A DNA stretch of 64,000 nt from Lysinibacillus fusiformis (GCF_003049525.1 NZ_PYWL01000008.1:124001-188000); one strand, 5' to 3'. Positions 34,480 through 43,567 are shown, numbered from the stretch's first letter. Notes: a model not told the origin generated them from the sequence alone. Numbers and translations: made by a program.

Positions 34480-35569
34480 CAGCCCTTCCTAATAATTGTC
34501 CCTGCATCGAATAAATCGATGTGGAAAGCGTTAAACCGCCCTTTATATGATGAATGGAGGAATAGCAGCAGGCCTCACACAAACGATGGAAAAATGATTC
34601 ATATCCCTTTTCCATCATAATTTCACCTACTTGCGACGCTGTGTTGGCCTCTCGTATTTCGGCTATTGTGTCTGCATCTGCCCCTACATCTTCTGCAAGT
34701 TGTGCTAAAAAGTTAAAATCAATCGGAGCACTTTTGGAATGCACCATCATTACCCCTTGTGCCACCTTTGAAAATTTCCCCATCATCCCGACAAGGGACA
34801 CTTGTTTAATACCAAGTCGCTTACAATGCTTTAAAGTAAAGCCAACAAAATCACCCATTTCAACAAAAGCTTCTTCAGGTAAATCGGGATATTGCTTCAT
34901 CCCAAATTTTTCACTGCGACCACCTGTTGTCACTACTAAATGCTCACAGCCAGCCTCTTTAGCGACGCTAATGGCCTGTACAATACTAGCCATATACGCA
35001 GAACTTGAAAAAGGCACGACGGTTCCCCTTGTGCCTAAAATCGAGATGCCTCCAAGTATACCAAGACGACCATTTAACGTTTTTTTCGCAATCTCCTCAC
35101 CCTTAGGGACGGAAATCACTACGTTAACCCCTCGTGTAATTTGAAATTCGTCCAATACTCCTTGAACAGTGCTGTGAATCATTTTCCGTGGGACAGGGTT
35201 AATGGCTGCCTCTCCAACAGGCACTGGTAAGCCGGGCTTTGTGACACGCCCGACTCCAATCCCACCATCTAAATGAATACCAGGTGTCTCTGCCCAGCTC
35301 ACAGTACCGACGATGAGTGCCTGATGTGTGGCATCTGGGTCATCACCAGCATCTTTAATCGTTTCACAGCTGACGGCATTGTTTTCAAATAGGCATTTTT
35401 CAATGGTAAAGGTCGCATCCCTACCTATTGGCAAATGAATCGTGCTTGTTTCTTGCTCTTCATTTGTAATAAGGGCGAGTAAAGCGGCCTTTGTTACTGC
35501 AGTTGCACAGGCTCCTGTTGTATAACCGTGACGCATGTCCTTAGGATCCTTTTTTGGCTTCCGCTCCAT
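34436..35569 (-). CDS. cbiD: Cobalt-precorrin-5B C1-methyltransferase
   Basis: 377 residues. It methylates C1 in the anaerobic pathway. N-terminal [22 protein letters not shown] motif (here [19 protein letters not shown], residues 12-30), [10 protein letters not shown] (about 70), [27 protein letters not shown] (about 105-131; key piece [11 protein letters not shown]) and TGGRSEKFG are family markers. Start shares one base with the cbiC stop. No truncation. Confidence 0.97.
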   Translation of the reverse strand: MERKPKKDPKDMRHGYTTGACATAVTKAALLALITNEEQETSTIHLPIGRDATFTIEKCLFENNAVSCETIKDAGDDPDATHQALIVGTVSWAETPGIHLDGGIGVGRVTKPGLPVPVGEAAINPVPRKMIHSTVQGVLDEFQITRGVNVVISVPKGEEIAKKTLNGRLGILGGISILGTRGTVVPFSSSAYMASIVQAISVAKEAGCEHLVVTTGGRSEKFGMKQYPDLPEEAFVEMGDFVGFTLKHCKRLGIKQVSLVGMMGKFSKVAQGVMMVHSKSAPIDFNFLAQLAEDVGADADTIAEIREANTASQVGEIMMEKGYESFFHRLCEACCYSSIHHIKGGLTLSTSIYSMQGQLLGRADDIASIDEINWDRG

Positions 35570-36228
35570 TATTTTTTCGCCTGTTCATCCGCTAAAAGTG
35601 AAATGGCATTTAATGCGGCAACCGTCACTGTACTACCGCCTTTCCGACCAACATTTGTAATGTACGGAATACCTTCAAGTTTTAGCAGCTCTTCTTTCGA
35701 TTCAGCCGCAGACACGAAACCTACAGGCATACCAATAATTAAATCTGGTTTTGCTAAGCCTTCCTTAATTAAACGAATCAATTCTAGTAATGCAGTTGGG
35801 GCATTACCAATGGCATAAATACCGCCCTCATGCAATTTTGAGGCTTTTTGCATCGATATAATGGCACGCGTTGTATTTTGCTTTTTCGCTTCTACAGATA
35901 CATCCTCATCCGCAATATAGCAATGTAAATCGCCACCATGTTTTTGGAAACGTTTTTTACCAGAGCCACTTTCAATCATTTGCACATCCGCAATTACATG
36001 ACGCCCTGCCAGAATAGACTTAACACCTGCTTCAAGTGCTCCTGGTGTAATAATAACGCTACGACCTAGCTCAAAGTCAGCAGATGCATGGATAATACGG
36101 CGCACAACCTTCCATTCATCTTCTGAAAAGTCATGCTCCCCCATTTCCTCCGCGATAATCGAGAAACTGTAATCGTAAATTTTATCTGGGTCTACTGTTA
36201 ATGGTTTGAAATCTGTTTTAAAATCCAT
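35569..36228 (-). CDS. cbiC: Cobalt-precorrin-8 methylmutase
   Basis: 219 residues. It moves the methyl group from C11 to C12, giving cobyrinic acid. Motifs: SFSIIAEEMG, VVRRIIHASADFELG (the catalytic histidine lies in IIHAS, about residue 48), MIESGSGKKRF, and IGNAPTALLELIRLI with the following IGMPVGFVSAAESKE and GRKGGSTVTVAALNAI near the C-terminus. GGAGG ribosome binding site before the ATG at 36228. Lies 12 bp after cbiJ. Confidence 0.97.
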   Translation of the reverse strand: MDFKTDFKPLTVDPDKIYDYSFSIIAEEMGEHDFSEDEWKVVRRIIHASADFELGRSVIITPGALEAGVKSILAGRHVIADVQMIESGSGKKRFQKHGGDLHCYIADEDVSVEAKKQNTTRAIISMQKASKLHEGGIYAIGNAPTALLELIRLIKEGLAKPDLIIGMPVGFVSAAESKEELLKLEGIPYITNVGRKGGSTVTVAALNAISLLADEQAKK

Positions 36229-36240
36229 TGTTATTGCCTC

Positions 36241-37002
36241 CTAAAGTGTATGTTGTACAGCCTGTAACACTTCTTCAAAAGTGGAATATTGCTGGCCATA
36301 TTTAATATTGGGTCTTGCAATAAGAATTGTTTCTATAGAACAAGCAAGGGCTGCCTCTAGCTTCTCGTCTACTGAGCCGACTTTGCCACTTTCTTTGGTA
36401 ATCATTAAGGTCACTCCATATTGACGGAATAATGCTTCATTTAATTCCTTTGAAAATGGGCCTTGAATGGCTACAATATCTCGCTGTGCCACACCGAGCG
36501 CCTCACATTTTTCCATATTGTCAAGTCGTGGGAGCATACGAGCAATGACTCTTGTATTTTCTAAGCCTTGTAAGACTTTCGTAAATGTAGCAAGCGTTTT
36601 ACTACCTGTTGTCAGCATAATAACACCACGCTTTTCTGCTGCTAACTGAGCTGCTTCTTCATAATCCTTCACGACTGTTATAAGTGGGTGTACATAATGT
36701 TCATGAGCACGTTCATAGCGAATATAAGGAACTTGCGCTTTTTCAGCTGCTGCCATGGCATTTTTCGATGCCTCTTCTGCAAATGGATGAGAGGCATCTA
36801 CCACCAATTGAAAGCCTTGTTCCGATATAATAGTCGCCATTTCTTCCGCTGTAAGTCGCCCTATTAAATGAGGTAAGCCAGCGTCAGCAAGACTAGAGGC
36901 TGCCGATTCCGTCACAACGGTGGCAGTTACAGCATGTCCCGTCCTTTGCAGTTCAAGGCCTAGATTCCTTGCATCACTCGTCCCTGCTAACATGAAAATC
37001 AT
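36241..37002 (-). CDS. cbiJ: Cobalt-precorrin-6A reductase
   Basis: 253 residues. NADH-dependent reduction of the corrin macrocycle between C18 and C19. N-terminal MIFMLAGTSDARNLGLEL (the AGTSDAR/GTxE-type motif), LIGRLTAEEM, LVVDASHPFAEEASKNAMAAA (about residues 62-82; HPFA is diagnostic), YIRYERA and VMLTTGSKTL. Overlaps the cbiX stop by 4 bp (ATGA), so translation is coupled. Confidence 0.95.
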   Translation of the reverse strand: MIFMLAGTSDARNLGLELQRTGHAVTATVVTESAASSLADAGLPHLIGRLTAEEMATIISEQGFQLVVDASHPFAEEASKNAMAAAEKAQVPYIRYERAHEHYVHPLITVVKDYEEAAQLAAEKRGVIMLTTGSKTLATFTKVLQGLENTRVIARMLPRLDNMEKCEALGVAQRDIVAIQGPFSKELNEALFRQYGVTLMITKESGKVGSVDEKLEAALACSIETILIARPNIKYGQQYSTFEEVLQAVQHTL

Positions 37003-37928
37003 TTTACTGGCTCCTCTTCATGATGATGATGGTGATCGTGATCGTGTCCATGATCATGGTCGTGGTCGTGGTCGTGGTGGTGATCATGGTCGTGATCATG
37101 ATGGTGATGATGATGTGCATGCCCATGAATAGCAGCGTAAGCCCGATATTCTTCAAGATCTTTCATACCTGTTGATGTACCATTCACCGCTTGCTCAATA
37201 CGTTCTAATAGAACATTTTGTAAACGTTCATGGTAGCCAAAGTAGTTGGCAATTTGAATCTCACATGCTGGAAATTGCTCATTGTATTTCTCACACATAA
37301 CATGCATACGCTCCATTAAAATACCCGTGAATAAAAAGTAAGGAAGCATAATAATTTTTTTAGCACCTAGTTTGACACAGCGTTCAATGCCTTCTTCAAC
37401 ACGAGGGTCCGTTACGCCCATAAAGGCACTTTCTACGTATTTAACAGGTAGTTTTTCCCATAGTAATCGTGTAATTTTATAGAAATCTCCATTTGCATAA
37501 GGATCACTACCTCCTCGAGCAATTAATAAAATGGCTGTGTCTTCCTGTTCTTGTTCAGTATCAAATCCAATTTCAACTAAACGATCCTGTAATATCGCAA
37601 ATATTTCTTCATGAATGCCAATTGTTTGACCATATGTGAATGTGATATTCGGATAATGCTCACGAGCATGCTCGATTTCTGCCGGAATATGTAGCTTAGA
37701 ATGACCTGCATGAAGTAAAATAATCGGGATGACATGTACCTCTGAAGCACTCTTTTTCACACAGTTTGTAATACCTTCTTCGATGTTAGGAGAAGCAAAT
37801 TCAAGGAAGCATGTTTCCACTAAATATTGTTCATCAATGCGAGATTTCATTTGCTCGATAAATGTACGCACCTCATCATTTCCTGCTGCTAAACGGCTCC
37901 CATGGCCAACAAATAATATAGCTTTCAT
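36999..37928 (-). CDS. cbiX: Sirohydrochlorin cobaltochelatase with long His/Asp tail
   Basis: 309 residues from the ATG at 37928 (GAGGAG seven bases upstream); a longer frame to 37955 is unsupported. CbiX-long chelatase: two similar halves, each about 120 residues. The first has LFVGHGSRLAAGN (catalytic-type His) and ILLHAGHSKLHIPAEIEHA (metal-binding histidines); the second LLIARGGSDPYANGDFYKI and MLPYFLFTGILMERM. It inserts cobalt into sirohydrochlorin. The C-terminus (about 267-309) is an almost pure His/Asp stretch with about 24 histidines, likely to bind or buffer cobalt. Unlike B. megaterium CbiX I see no MxCxxC iron-sulfur motif. Confidence 0.95.
   Translation of the reverse strand: MKAILFVGHGSRLAAGNDEVRTFIEQMKSRIDEQYLVETCFLEFASPNIEEGITNCVKKSASEVHVIPIILLHAGHSKLHIPAEIEHAREHYPNITFTYGQTIGIHEEIFAILQDRLVEIGFDTEQEQEDTAILLIARGGSDPYANGDFYKITRLLWEKLPVKYVESAFMGVTDPRVEEGIERCVKLGAKKIIMLPYFLFTGILMERMHVMCEKYNEQFPACEIQIANYFGYHERLQNVLLERIEQAVNGTSTGMKDLEEYRAYAAIHGHAHHHHHHDHDHDHHHDHDHDHDHGHDHDHHHHHEEEPVK
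37010..37127 (-). repeat. Low-complexity CAT/GAT triplet repeat encoding the CbiX metal tail
   Basis: The sequence is a run of HD and HHD codons (GATCATGGTCGTGGTCGTGG-like on the plus strand) within cbiX. Such triplet repeats are prone to slippage, so tail length may vary between strains. It is not a CRISPR array: no spacers of fixed size. Confidence 0.75.
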
Positions 37929-37942
37929 CTCTTTTCTCCTCA

Positions 37943-39610
37943 CTAGTCGCCGCACGGAGCTGGCTCTATTTTTATTTTGGAAGACATATCTTGATACGTA
38001 AAATGCAATATCTTTTTCACCCGCTTGAAGTATTTAAATAGACGCTCGTTTGGATGCGCATTTGCTTTATATTCTTCAATAATATCTGTAATTAAAGGGA
38101 TTAATTGATCAGGCTCCAAACCTTCTACAACAGGCTGTGCTGCATGAGCCGTACGCCCGACTGGTTTCGCTCCAATAAAGACATCAAATTTACTTTTGCG
38201 ATAGACAATCCCAATATCATCAAACACGGCTCGATAACAAGCCATTCCACAGCCATTGAAGCCAATATTTAATGTTTTCGGTAATGACATACCGCCAAGC
38301 TTTTCTTGAATTTCCTCCGCATATGGAATGGAATCTGCTTTTTCACCGTAGCAAAAATCACAAGCCTTCAACGATAACACATCACCAATTGGTGCTAATA
38401 AAAAGCCTACTTCCTGTAATTTCTCAGTGATACGTTCAGGCGTTGTTGTAGGTATTTTTAAATGGATTTGATGATCTGGTGTATATTCCATTGATCCTTC
38501 TTCTCCTACTACCTCTGCTAACGTCATCATTTGCTGTGGTGTGAAAAATTTATTAGCCACGCCAGGGCTCACTGCTAATTCAAAAATGGATTCTATTTTT
38601 TGTTGTACAAGCTTTGGAGTAACCTTGATAGCACTTGTTCCCTTTACCATTGCAAGTGCCGCTGTAGCCATTTCAAGTGCTGTTTTTTTCGGCTTTGGCA
38701 TAACGGCTATACTGGGTTTATTCATTCTCCCTGCATTAGGGTCTGCCGCAAAGTCATTTCGTGCTGTTCCTGTCTCTTGATTCATCGCCCATGGCTCATT
38801 TTCTTCCCGTAAGCGTTGATGAGGACGTAATGGCTGTTTTTCCTCACCAAGTGTATATTTACGTTGGTAGCCTCGCGGTGTAATCATTTTATTATCATAG
38901 AAGAACGTAGATGAGTTTCCGATAATAACTGTTGTCAGCATACCAATATCATGTTCCAGCATTTCTGCCAATGTCGTCATCGTCACTTCCTGACGTTCTC
39001 GATAGGCACTTTTTACAAGCCCTACTGGTGTGTCAGGAGAACGATATTCTAAAAGAATTCGTTGCGCTTCGACAATTTGTCTTGTACGGCGACCACTTTT
39101 AGGATTGTATAAAGCAATAACAAAATCGGCCATAGCTGCGGCTTCCACACGCTTCGCAATTAAATTCCACGGAGTGAGATGGTCACTCAAACTAATGGTA
39201 CAAGCATCATGCATAATGGGTGCACCAAGTAAACTAGCACATGAATTGATAGCTGAAATACCTGGGACAATCTCCACTTCAATACCAGTTGCCTCTGTCC
39301 AGCCTAGCTCAATTAATACTTCATACACCAATCCCGCCATACCATAAACGCCTGCATCTCCACTCGAAATGACCGAAACAATACTTCCTGCCTCTGCTTG
39401 ACGAACGGCCTCCTGAGCACGTGACACTTCCTCTGTCATACCTGTACTGACAATGGATTTTGCGCTGACTAAATCTTGAATCAGTTCAACATAGGTTTTA
39501 TAGCCTATGATCATGTCACTTTGTTGTAAAGCCTCTACTGCACGTGTCGTAATATGCTTAAAGTCTCCAGGCCCAAAGCCTACTACGAAAATTTTCCCTT
39601 TTTGCGCCAT
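37943..39610 (-). CDS. cbiH60: CbiH60: cobalt-factor III C17-methyltransferase with sulfite-reductase-like iron-sulfur domain
   Basis: 555 residues. The N-terminal part (1-250) is the tetrapyrrole methylase CbiH/CobJ: IFVVGFGPGDFKHITTRAVEAL, VSVISSGDAGVYGMAGLVYEV and PGISAINSCASLLGAP. It performs C17 methylation and ring contraction. A linker with methionine- and proline-rich runs (270-320) leads to a C-terminal domain (about 325-555) like half a nitrite/sulfite reductase, with cysteines in ACDFCYG and GFNGCGMACY that should bind a [4Fe-4S] cluster. This fusion is known as CbiH60 in B. megaterium. Between cbiW and cbiX, with short 4- and 14-bp gaps. Confidence 0.95.
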   Translation of the reverse strand: MAQKGKIFVVGFGPGDFKHITTRAVEALQQSDMIIGYKTYVELIQDLVSAKSIVSTGMTEEVSRAQEAVRQAEAGSIVSVISSGDAGVYGMAGLVYEVLIELGWTEATGIEVEIVPGISAINSCASLLGAPIMHDACTISLSDHLTPWNLIAKRVEAAAMADFVIALYNPKSGRRTRQIVEAQRILLEYRSPDTPVGLVKSAYRERQEVTMTTLAEMLEHDIGMLTTVIIGNSSTFFYDNKMITPRGYQRKYTLGEEKQPLRPHQRLREENEPWAMNQETGTARNDFAADPNAGRMNKPSIAVMPKPKKTALEMATAALAMVKGTSAIKVTPKLVQQKIESIFELAVSPGVANKFFTPQQMMTLAEVVGEEGSMEYTPDHQIHLKIPTTTPERITEKLQEVGFLLAPIGDVLSLKACDFCYGEKADSIPYAEEIQEKLGGMSLPKTLNIGFNGCGMACYRAVFDDIGIVYRKSKFDVFIGAKPVGRTAHAAQPVVEGLEPDQLIPLITDIIEEYKANAHPNERLFKYFKRVKKILHFTYQDMSSKIKIEPAPCGD

Positions 39611-39614
39611 GTTT

Positions 39615-39986
39615 TTACCCCTCTTTCACCTTTTCAATCCCTTTAATGGCTGTTGTTTGCGCTGTTCGCTGTAATGTCCCTTCTCGAAGTGTAAAAACAT
39701 GATCGTTATATAAGGATTCATGATGCAAATCCTGTACAAGTGTTCTAGCATGCTCCGTTGACGGTACACGATACCAATTCCCCTGAGGGTAAGCAATCAC
39801 AACACAAGCATCCTTGCATCGTCCATTACAGCGCGTTCTTGTCGTATGTATTTCTTTATCTAGTGCGTTACGCTGTATTTCATCTCGTATAGCTTGGGTA
39901 ATTTCCTCCCCATCCTTGTTCATACAGCTACTGCCATTGCAAATAAAGAGATGTGTTTTCATCCCCTCTAAATTCCACGTTGTCAT
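39615..39986 (-). CDS. cbiW: CbiW, thioredoxin-like ferredoxin
   Basis: 123 residues. Thioredoxin-like [2Fe-2S] ferredoxin pattern with KTHLFICNGSSCMNKDGEE near the start (CxxxxC type, Cys16 and Cys21) and TRCNGRCKDACVV (about residue 52-64). The family provides electrons; in B. megaterium CbiW is the first product of the same operon and thought to support corrin reduction. The gene is the first of the cbi operon and lies right after the regulated terminator of the cobalamin riboswitch. ATG at 39986 with GAGGGGAG upstream. Confidence 0.9.
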   Translation of the reverse strand: MTTWNLEGMKTHLFICNGSSCMNKDGEEITQAIRDEIQRNALDKEIHTTRTRCNGRCKDACVVIAYPQGNWYRVPSTEHARTLVQDLHHESLYNDHVFTLREGTLQRTAQTTAIKGIEKVKEG

Positions 39987-40014
39987 CTTATATCTCCCCT
40001 CATTTGCTTTTGGA

Positions 40015-40054
40015 AAAAAGAAAAAACCTTTACTCTGCCGAAGAGTAAAGGTTT
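40015..40054 (-). terminator. Regulated terminator of the cbi operon riboswitch
   Basis: Perfect arms AAACCTTTACTCT (40024-40036) and AGAGTAAAGGTTT (40042-40054); long T-rich tail on the minus strand. It lies between the cobalamin aptamer and cbiW, as expected for B12-dependent premature termination. Confidence 0.88.
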
Positions 40055-40139
40055 GTAGAAGCCAAATAAAAACGAATAGATTGAAAGACAGATCCTCGCT
40101 TTTGCTTCAACTTCTCCCTCCGAAAAGTTTGCATGCACA

Positions 40140-40320
40140 ATCTGATAAGCAGGTTTCCTGACTTAAGCTTCATTTTACTGTCGCACCTTCCCTAGTTTGC
40201 ACAGGTGGCATTGCGATTTCATCAGCTATTACAGTAGCGGGGGCTGTATTGGACTTTCACCAATTTCCCTATTATCTCGAGTTCTTCGAGCACTTATCGA
40301 CGTTTTATATGAAATTTTTA
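40140..40320 (-). promoter_or_regulatory. Cobalamin riboswitch of the cbi operon
   Basis: On the minus strand the leader contains GGTGAAAGTCC and GCCCCCGCTACTGTAA segments of the aptamer and the B12 box AAGTCAGGAAACCTGC (40164-40149). The 5' end near 40320 has a helix CGATAAGTGCTCGAAGAACTCG. Ligand binding should favour the terminator at 40015-40054 and stop transcription of all corrin synthesis genes. Confidence 0.93.
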
Positions 40321-40587
40321 ATCGTATACATAATAGAAAACTGTCTTAATCATATCTTATTATTTTAAAATTTCAATATTTCTTTAAAAAATCATGACAA
40401 ATTTATCAATTTCATAGGAGGGGTGAAAGCTATTAAAAATTTGAATTTGCCTTCTTTAATCCTAAAAAACGTTAGTTATCAGAATTTTCGACATTGATAT
40501 TCTATTTTTAATTTTTTATAAAAAAAGTATAGCATAATTATGGAAATTCGTGATACACTTTGTCGTGAAATCTCACAACTTACTATT

Positions 40588-40790
40588 TTTCGGTGTAAAA
40601 TGCTCGTCATTTTGCTTAAAAGGGAAGCCGGTTTAAGTCCGGCGCGGTCCCGCCACTGTAATAGGGAGCTTTATAGAAAATGTCACTGTCCAATGGATGG
40701 GAAGACCTATAAAGTGTTGAACTAGAGCCAGGAGACCTGCCGAACATAAGTGATCGTTTCAGCCTACGAGGATAGGTGTGCGGCTTAGCA
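40588..40790 (+). promoter_or_regulatory. Cobalamin riboswitch of cbiMNQO
   Basis: Plus-strand leader with the conserved stretch GGTTTAAGTCCGGCGCGGTCCCGCCACTGTAA (key piece GCGGTCCCGCCACTG), then the B12 box AGCCAGGAGACCTGCC (40726-40741). It controls the terminator at 40821-40852 ahead of cbiM. The two riboswitches diverge from a shared promoter region of about 270 bp. Confidence 0.95.
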
Positions 40791-40820
40791 GATGAAAATG
40801 TTATTTGCTTTTTTAGCTAT

Positions 40821-40852
40821 GCACTTTTCCAACAACGGAAAAGTGCTTTTTT
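40821..40852 (+). terminator. Regulated terminator ahead of cbiM
   Basis: Perfect arms GCACTTTTCC (40821-40830) and GGAAAAGTGC (40837-40846) followed by TTTTTT. Located between the cobalamin aptamer and the cbiM start at 40903. Confidence 0.88.
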
Positions 40853-40902
40853 ATTACGCACGCTACATTCTAAAAATCTATTTACAGTTTGGAGGAAAAA
40901 AA

Positions 40903-41649
40903 TTGAAGCTGTCTTGGTGGAAACTTAGTTATTTTCTATTGGCTTTTTTAATGGTGCCAAAGCGTGCCTTCGCCATGCATATCATGGAAGGTTTTTTACC
41001 AATCGAATGGGCTATTTTTTGGTGGGTAATCTCCATCCCATTTATTATTTTAGGATTGCGCTCTATTCGTAAAACAATTGATGAAAACCCTGAAACAAAA
41101 ATGATTCTGGGGCTGTCCGGTGCGTTTGCCTTTGTCCTATCAGCCTTAAAAATCCCTTCAGTTACAGGGAGCTGCTCACATCCAACAGGAGTAGGTCTCG
41201 GAACAGTATTATTTGGACCGTTAGCCATGAGTGTCATCGGGACAATTGTTTTATTATTTCAATCTTTACTTTTAGCTCATGGTGGGATCACAACATTAGG
41301 GGCTAATGCATTTTCGATGGCTATTGTAGGACCGTTTATCGCCTACTTTGTATTTAAAGGGGCAAAACAATTGGGGTTATCGTTTTCATTAGCTGTTTTC
41401 TTTGCGGCCATGCTTGGGGATTTAGGTACATATGTGGTGACTTCCATTCAATTAGCACTAGCCTTCCCATCTGAAGTTGGAGGCTTTATGGCTTCCTTTA
41501 CAAAGTTCGCAAGTATTTTTGCCTTAACACAAATCCCATTAGCTGTGAGTGAAGGAATATTAACAGTTATTGTCATGAACTTCTTGAAAAAATATAATAT
41601 TAGCGAATTAAAATCTTTACGTGTTTTCTCTACAAAGGAGGCGCACTAA
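40903..41649 (+). CDS. cbiM: Cobalt ECF transporter S component CbiM
   Basis: 248 residues from a TTG at 40903 (GGAGG upstream); an ATG at 40792 opens the same frame but would place the start before the terminator and inside the riboswitch. A signal peptide ends before MHIMEGFLP: after cleavage the Met-His-Ile N-terminus binds cobalt. Six or so membrane segments follow, with [12 protein letters not shown] and [19 protein letters not shown] as family strings. It forms the substrate-binding core of the cobalt transporter with CbiN, CbiQ and CbiO. Controlled by the cobalamin riboswitch. Confidence 0.97.
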   Translation: MKLSWWKLSYFLLAFLMVPKRAFAMHIMEGFLPIEWAIFWWVISIPFIILGLRSIRKTIDENPETKMILGLSGAFAFVLSALKIPSVTGSCSHPTGVGLGTVLFGPLAMSVIGTIVLLFQSLLLAHGGITTLGANAFSMAIVGPFIAYFVFKGAKQLGLSFSLAVFFAAMLGDLGTYVVTSIQLALAFPSEVGGFMASFTKFASIFALTQIPLAVSEGILTVIVMNFLKKYNISELKSLRVFSTKEAH

Positions 41650-41650
41650 T

Positions 41651-41923
41651 ATGAAACGAAATTTATTACTTTTAGCAATCGTCGTACTATTGGCGATTAT
41701 CCCTCTTTTCGTCCAAAAAGGAGCAGAATTTGGAGGAGCCGACGGTGAAGCAGAAGCAGCCATTGGGGAGATCAATGCAGAATATGAGCCATGGTTTGAT
41801 AGTTTGTGGGAACCACCTAGTGGTGAAATTGAAAGCTTATTATTCGTGCTACAAGCAGCTATTGGTGCTGGTTTTATCGGCTACTTTATTGGCTATATGC
41901 GTGGCAAGCATAAAGAAGGTTAA
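41651..41923 (+). CDS. cbiN: Cobalt transport protein CbiN
   Basis: 90 residues from the ATG at 41651 (AAAGGAGG upstream). Two membrane helices (about 4-20 and 62-80) flank an extracellular acidic loop with GAEFGGADGEAEAAI and YEPWFDSLWEPPSGEIESLLF, the CbiN hallmark. It is an auxiliary subunit that helps load cobalt into CbiM. A longer frame upstream overlaps cbiM and is not used. Confidence 0.95.
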   Translation: MKRNLLLLAIVVLLAIIPLFVQKGAEFGGADGEAEAAIGEINAEYEPWFDSLWEPPSGEIESLLFVLQAAIGAGFIGYFIGYMRGKHKEG

Positions 41924-41928
41924 GGATT

Positions 41929-42702
41929 ATGTTACTCATTGATAAGTATGCGTATCTCAATAAGCTAGCGTTCGTTCATCCGCTAGAAAAAATGATATTT
42001 TCATTAGGACTACTTTTATTCACGCTTATTATGAGAGATGAACGACTTTCACTCATTACATTTTTTGTAATGAGTGCTTTTATCATTTGGGGCGCGAAAA
42101 TTCCACTAAACTATTATGCGAAGCTATTATTACTACCTGGTTTTTTCTTATTCACAAGTCTCTTATCAATCATCATTTCGATAGCTCCAGCAGCGCATAC
42201 ATTACCAGCCCATATGGGGGCATTTACGTATATGAACTGGACAATTTTTATTGGGAGAGCCAGTATCGCTACCGCCCAGCAACTATTCTTTATTGTACTT
42301 GGCAGTATAAGTTGCTTATATTTTTTAGTTTTAACGACATCTGTACAAGGAATTTGTTATGTGCTTCGACAATGGCGGCTACCTACTTTATTAGTTGAGC
42401 TAGTAGAACTCACCTATCGTTTTATTTTTATTTTTTTAGAAAGCATGCAAAAAATTCATTTGGCCCAGCAAGCCCGGCTTGGCTACCACTCACCCATGCA
42501 ATGGTTACGTTCAGTGTCTATGCTAATTGCCGCGTTGTTTATTGAAATGTTTCAGCGCAGTCGAGAGCTTAATCATGCCATGCTGGCGCGTGGTGGTGAA
42601 ACGGTTTATTGGCATGAAACGGGCGCCTATAGCAAAAAAAACTGGCTTGGTATAACGGCTATTTTTTTATTCCTCATCGTATACGGAGGGTACTTCTCAT
42701 GA
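41929..42702 (+). CDS. cbiQ: Cobalt ECF transporter T component CbiQ
   Basis: 257 residues with about five membrane segments. The family coupling motif ARG appears as MLARGGE (around residue 222), after QRSRELNHA, which contacts the ATPase, and a first AR motif in QARLGYH (about 185). ATG at 41929, six bp after cbiN. It links the ATPase CbiO to CbiM in the membrane. Its stop overlaps the cbiO start by 4 bp (ATGA). Confidence 0.95.
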   Translation: MLLIDKYAYLNKLAFVHPLEKMIFSLGLLLFTLIMRDERLSLITFFVMSAFIIWGAKIPLNYYAKLLLLPGFFLFTSLLSIIISIAPAAHTLPAHMGAFTYMNWTIFIGRASIATAQQLFFIVLGSISCLYFLVLTTSVQGICYVLRQWRLPTLLVELVELTYRFIFIFLESMQKIHLAQQARLGYHSPMQWLRSVSMLIAALFIEMFQRSRELNHAMLARGGETVYWHETGAYSKKNWLGITAIFLFLIVYGGYFS

Positions 42703-43547
42703 CAGCATTTTATTTTAAACTAAACAACCTGTCATATGCCTATGCAGATGGTACGAAGGCTTTGACAGATATTACATTAAACATTCCAAAAGGGAAAAAA
42801 ATCGCTATACTCGGTCATAATGGAGCAGGAAAATCCACTTTATTTCAGCACCTTAATGGTATTTTGAAACCAACAGCTGGGACCATTTCATTTGATGGAG
42901 AAAAACTTCAATATAATAGAAAGGCATTAAAGGCTCTTCGCCAACAGGTTGGAATCGTCTTTCAAGATGCTGATAATCAGCTTTTTTCAGGAACTGTTAA
43001 GCAAGATATAGCCTATGGTCCAATGAATCTAGGATGGCCTACGGAAAAAATTGAAGAAAAAATAGCATGGGCTGTTGCACAAACTGAAGTGACAGAGCTA
43101 CTAGATAAACCCATCCACTTTTTAAGCGTAGGGCAGAAAAAGCGTGTGGCCATGGCAGGTGTATTAGCGATGGAACCGACTGTCCTTTTATTAGATGAAC
43201 CAACAGCGGGTCTTGATAGCTATTACGCTACACAAGTTTTTCAATACTTAGCCAAAGTAGAAGACCATGAAAAAACGATTATCCTTGCGACTCACGACAT
43301 TGCCCTTGCCTATGAATGGGCCGATCAAATTATGGTCATGGAGGCAGGAAAAATTATTTATAATGGTGACCCTGTCGCCTTATTTTATGAAGAAGAATTG
43401 CTAAAACGGGCACATCTTGAACGACCATGGGTATTTGACATGGCTTTGGCTCTACAAAAAAAGAAATTATGGCACGAAAATATTTCAATTCCTCGCTCTA
43501 AGCATGACTTACTGCAATTGATCGAACAGCTATATGTAGAGGCGTAA
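42699..43547 (+). CDS. cbiO: Cobalt ECF transporter ATPase CbiO
   Basis: 282 residues. Walker A GHNGAGKSTL (about residue 39-48), Q-loop VFQDADNQLF, signature LSVGQKKRVAMAGVL (about 147, the GxQKKR form usual for CbiO), Walker B VLLLDEPTAGLD and H-loop ATHD. It hydrolyses ATP in the cytosol to drive cobalt import. Last gene of the cbiMNQO operon; a weak terminator follows 20 bp later. A divergent riboswitch-controlled promoter region runs the cbi operon in the other direction. Confidence 0.97.
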   Translation: MTAFYFKLNNLSYAYADGTKALTDITLNIPKGKKIAILGHNGAGKSTLFQHLNGILKPTAGTISFDGEKLQYNRKALKALRQQVGIVFQDADNQLFSGTVKQDIAYGPMNLGWPTEKIEEKIAWAVAQTEVTELLDKPIHFLSVGQKKRVAMAGVLAMEPTVLLLDEPTAGLDSYYATQVFQYLAKVEDHEKTIILATHDIALAYEWADQIMVMEAGKIIYNGDPVALFYEEELLKRAHLERPWVFDMALALQKKKLWHENISIPRSKHDLLQLIEQLYVEA

Positions 43548-43567
43548 TGGTATCATCCATAAAAAGT

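Noticed and set aside
34641..35144. 167-codon plus-strand frame
   Set aside because: Antisense to cbiD, a clear essential-looking pathway gene; no independent signals.
37010..37127. CRISPR-like or satellite repeat
   Set aside because: The repeat is in frame with cbiX and codes for its His/Asp tail; there are no unique spacers.
36920..37132. Plus-strand frame rich in Arg/Gly and Asp
   Set aside because: Shadow of the cbiX triplet repeat on the opposite strand.
40792..40902. Upstream ATG opening the cbiM frame at 40792
   Set aside because: It lies at the end of the riboswitch aptamer and before the terminator; the TTG at 40903 has a GGAGG and gives the known CbiM N-terminus.
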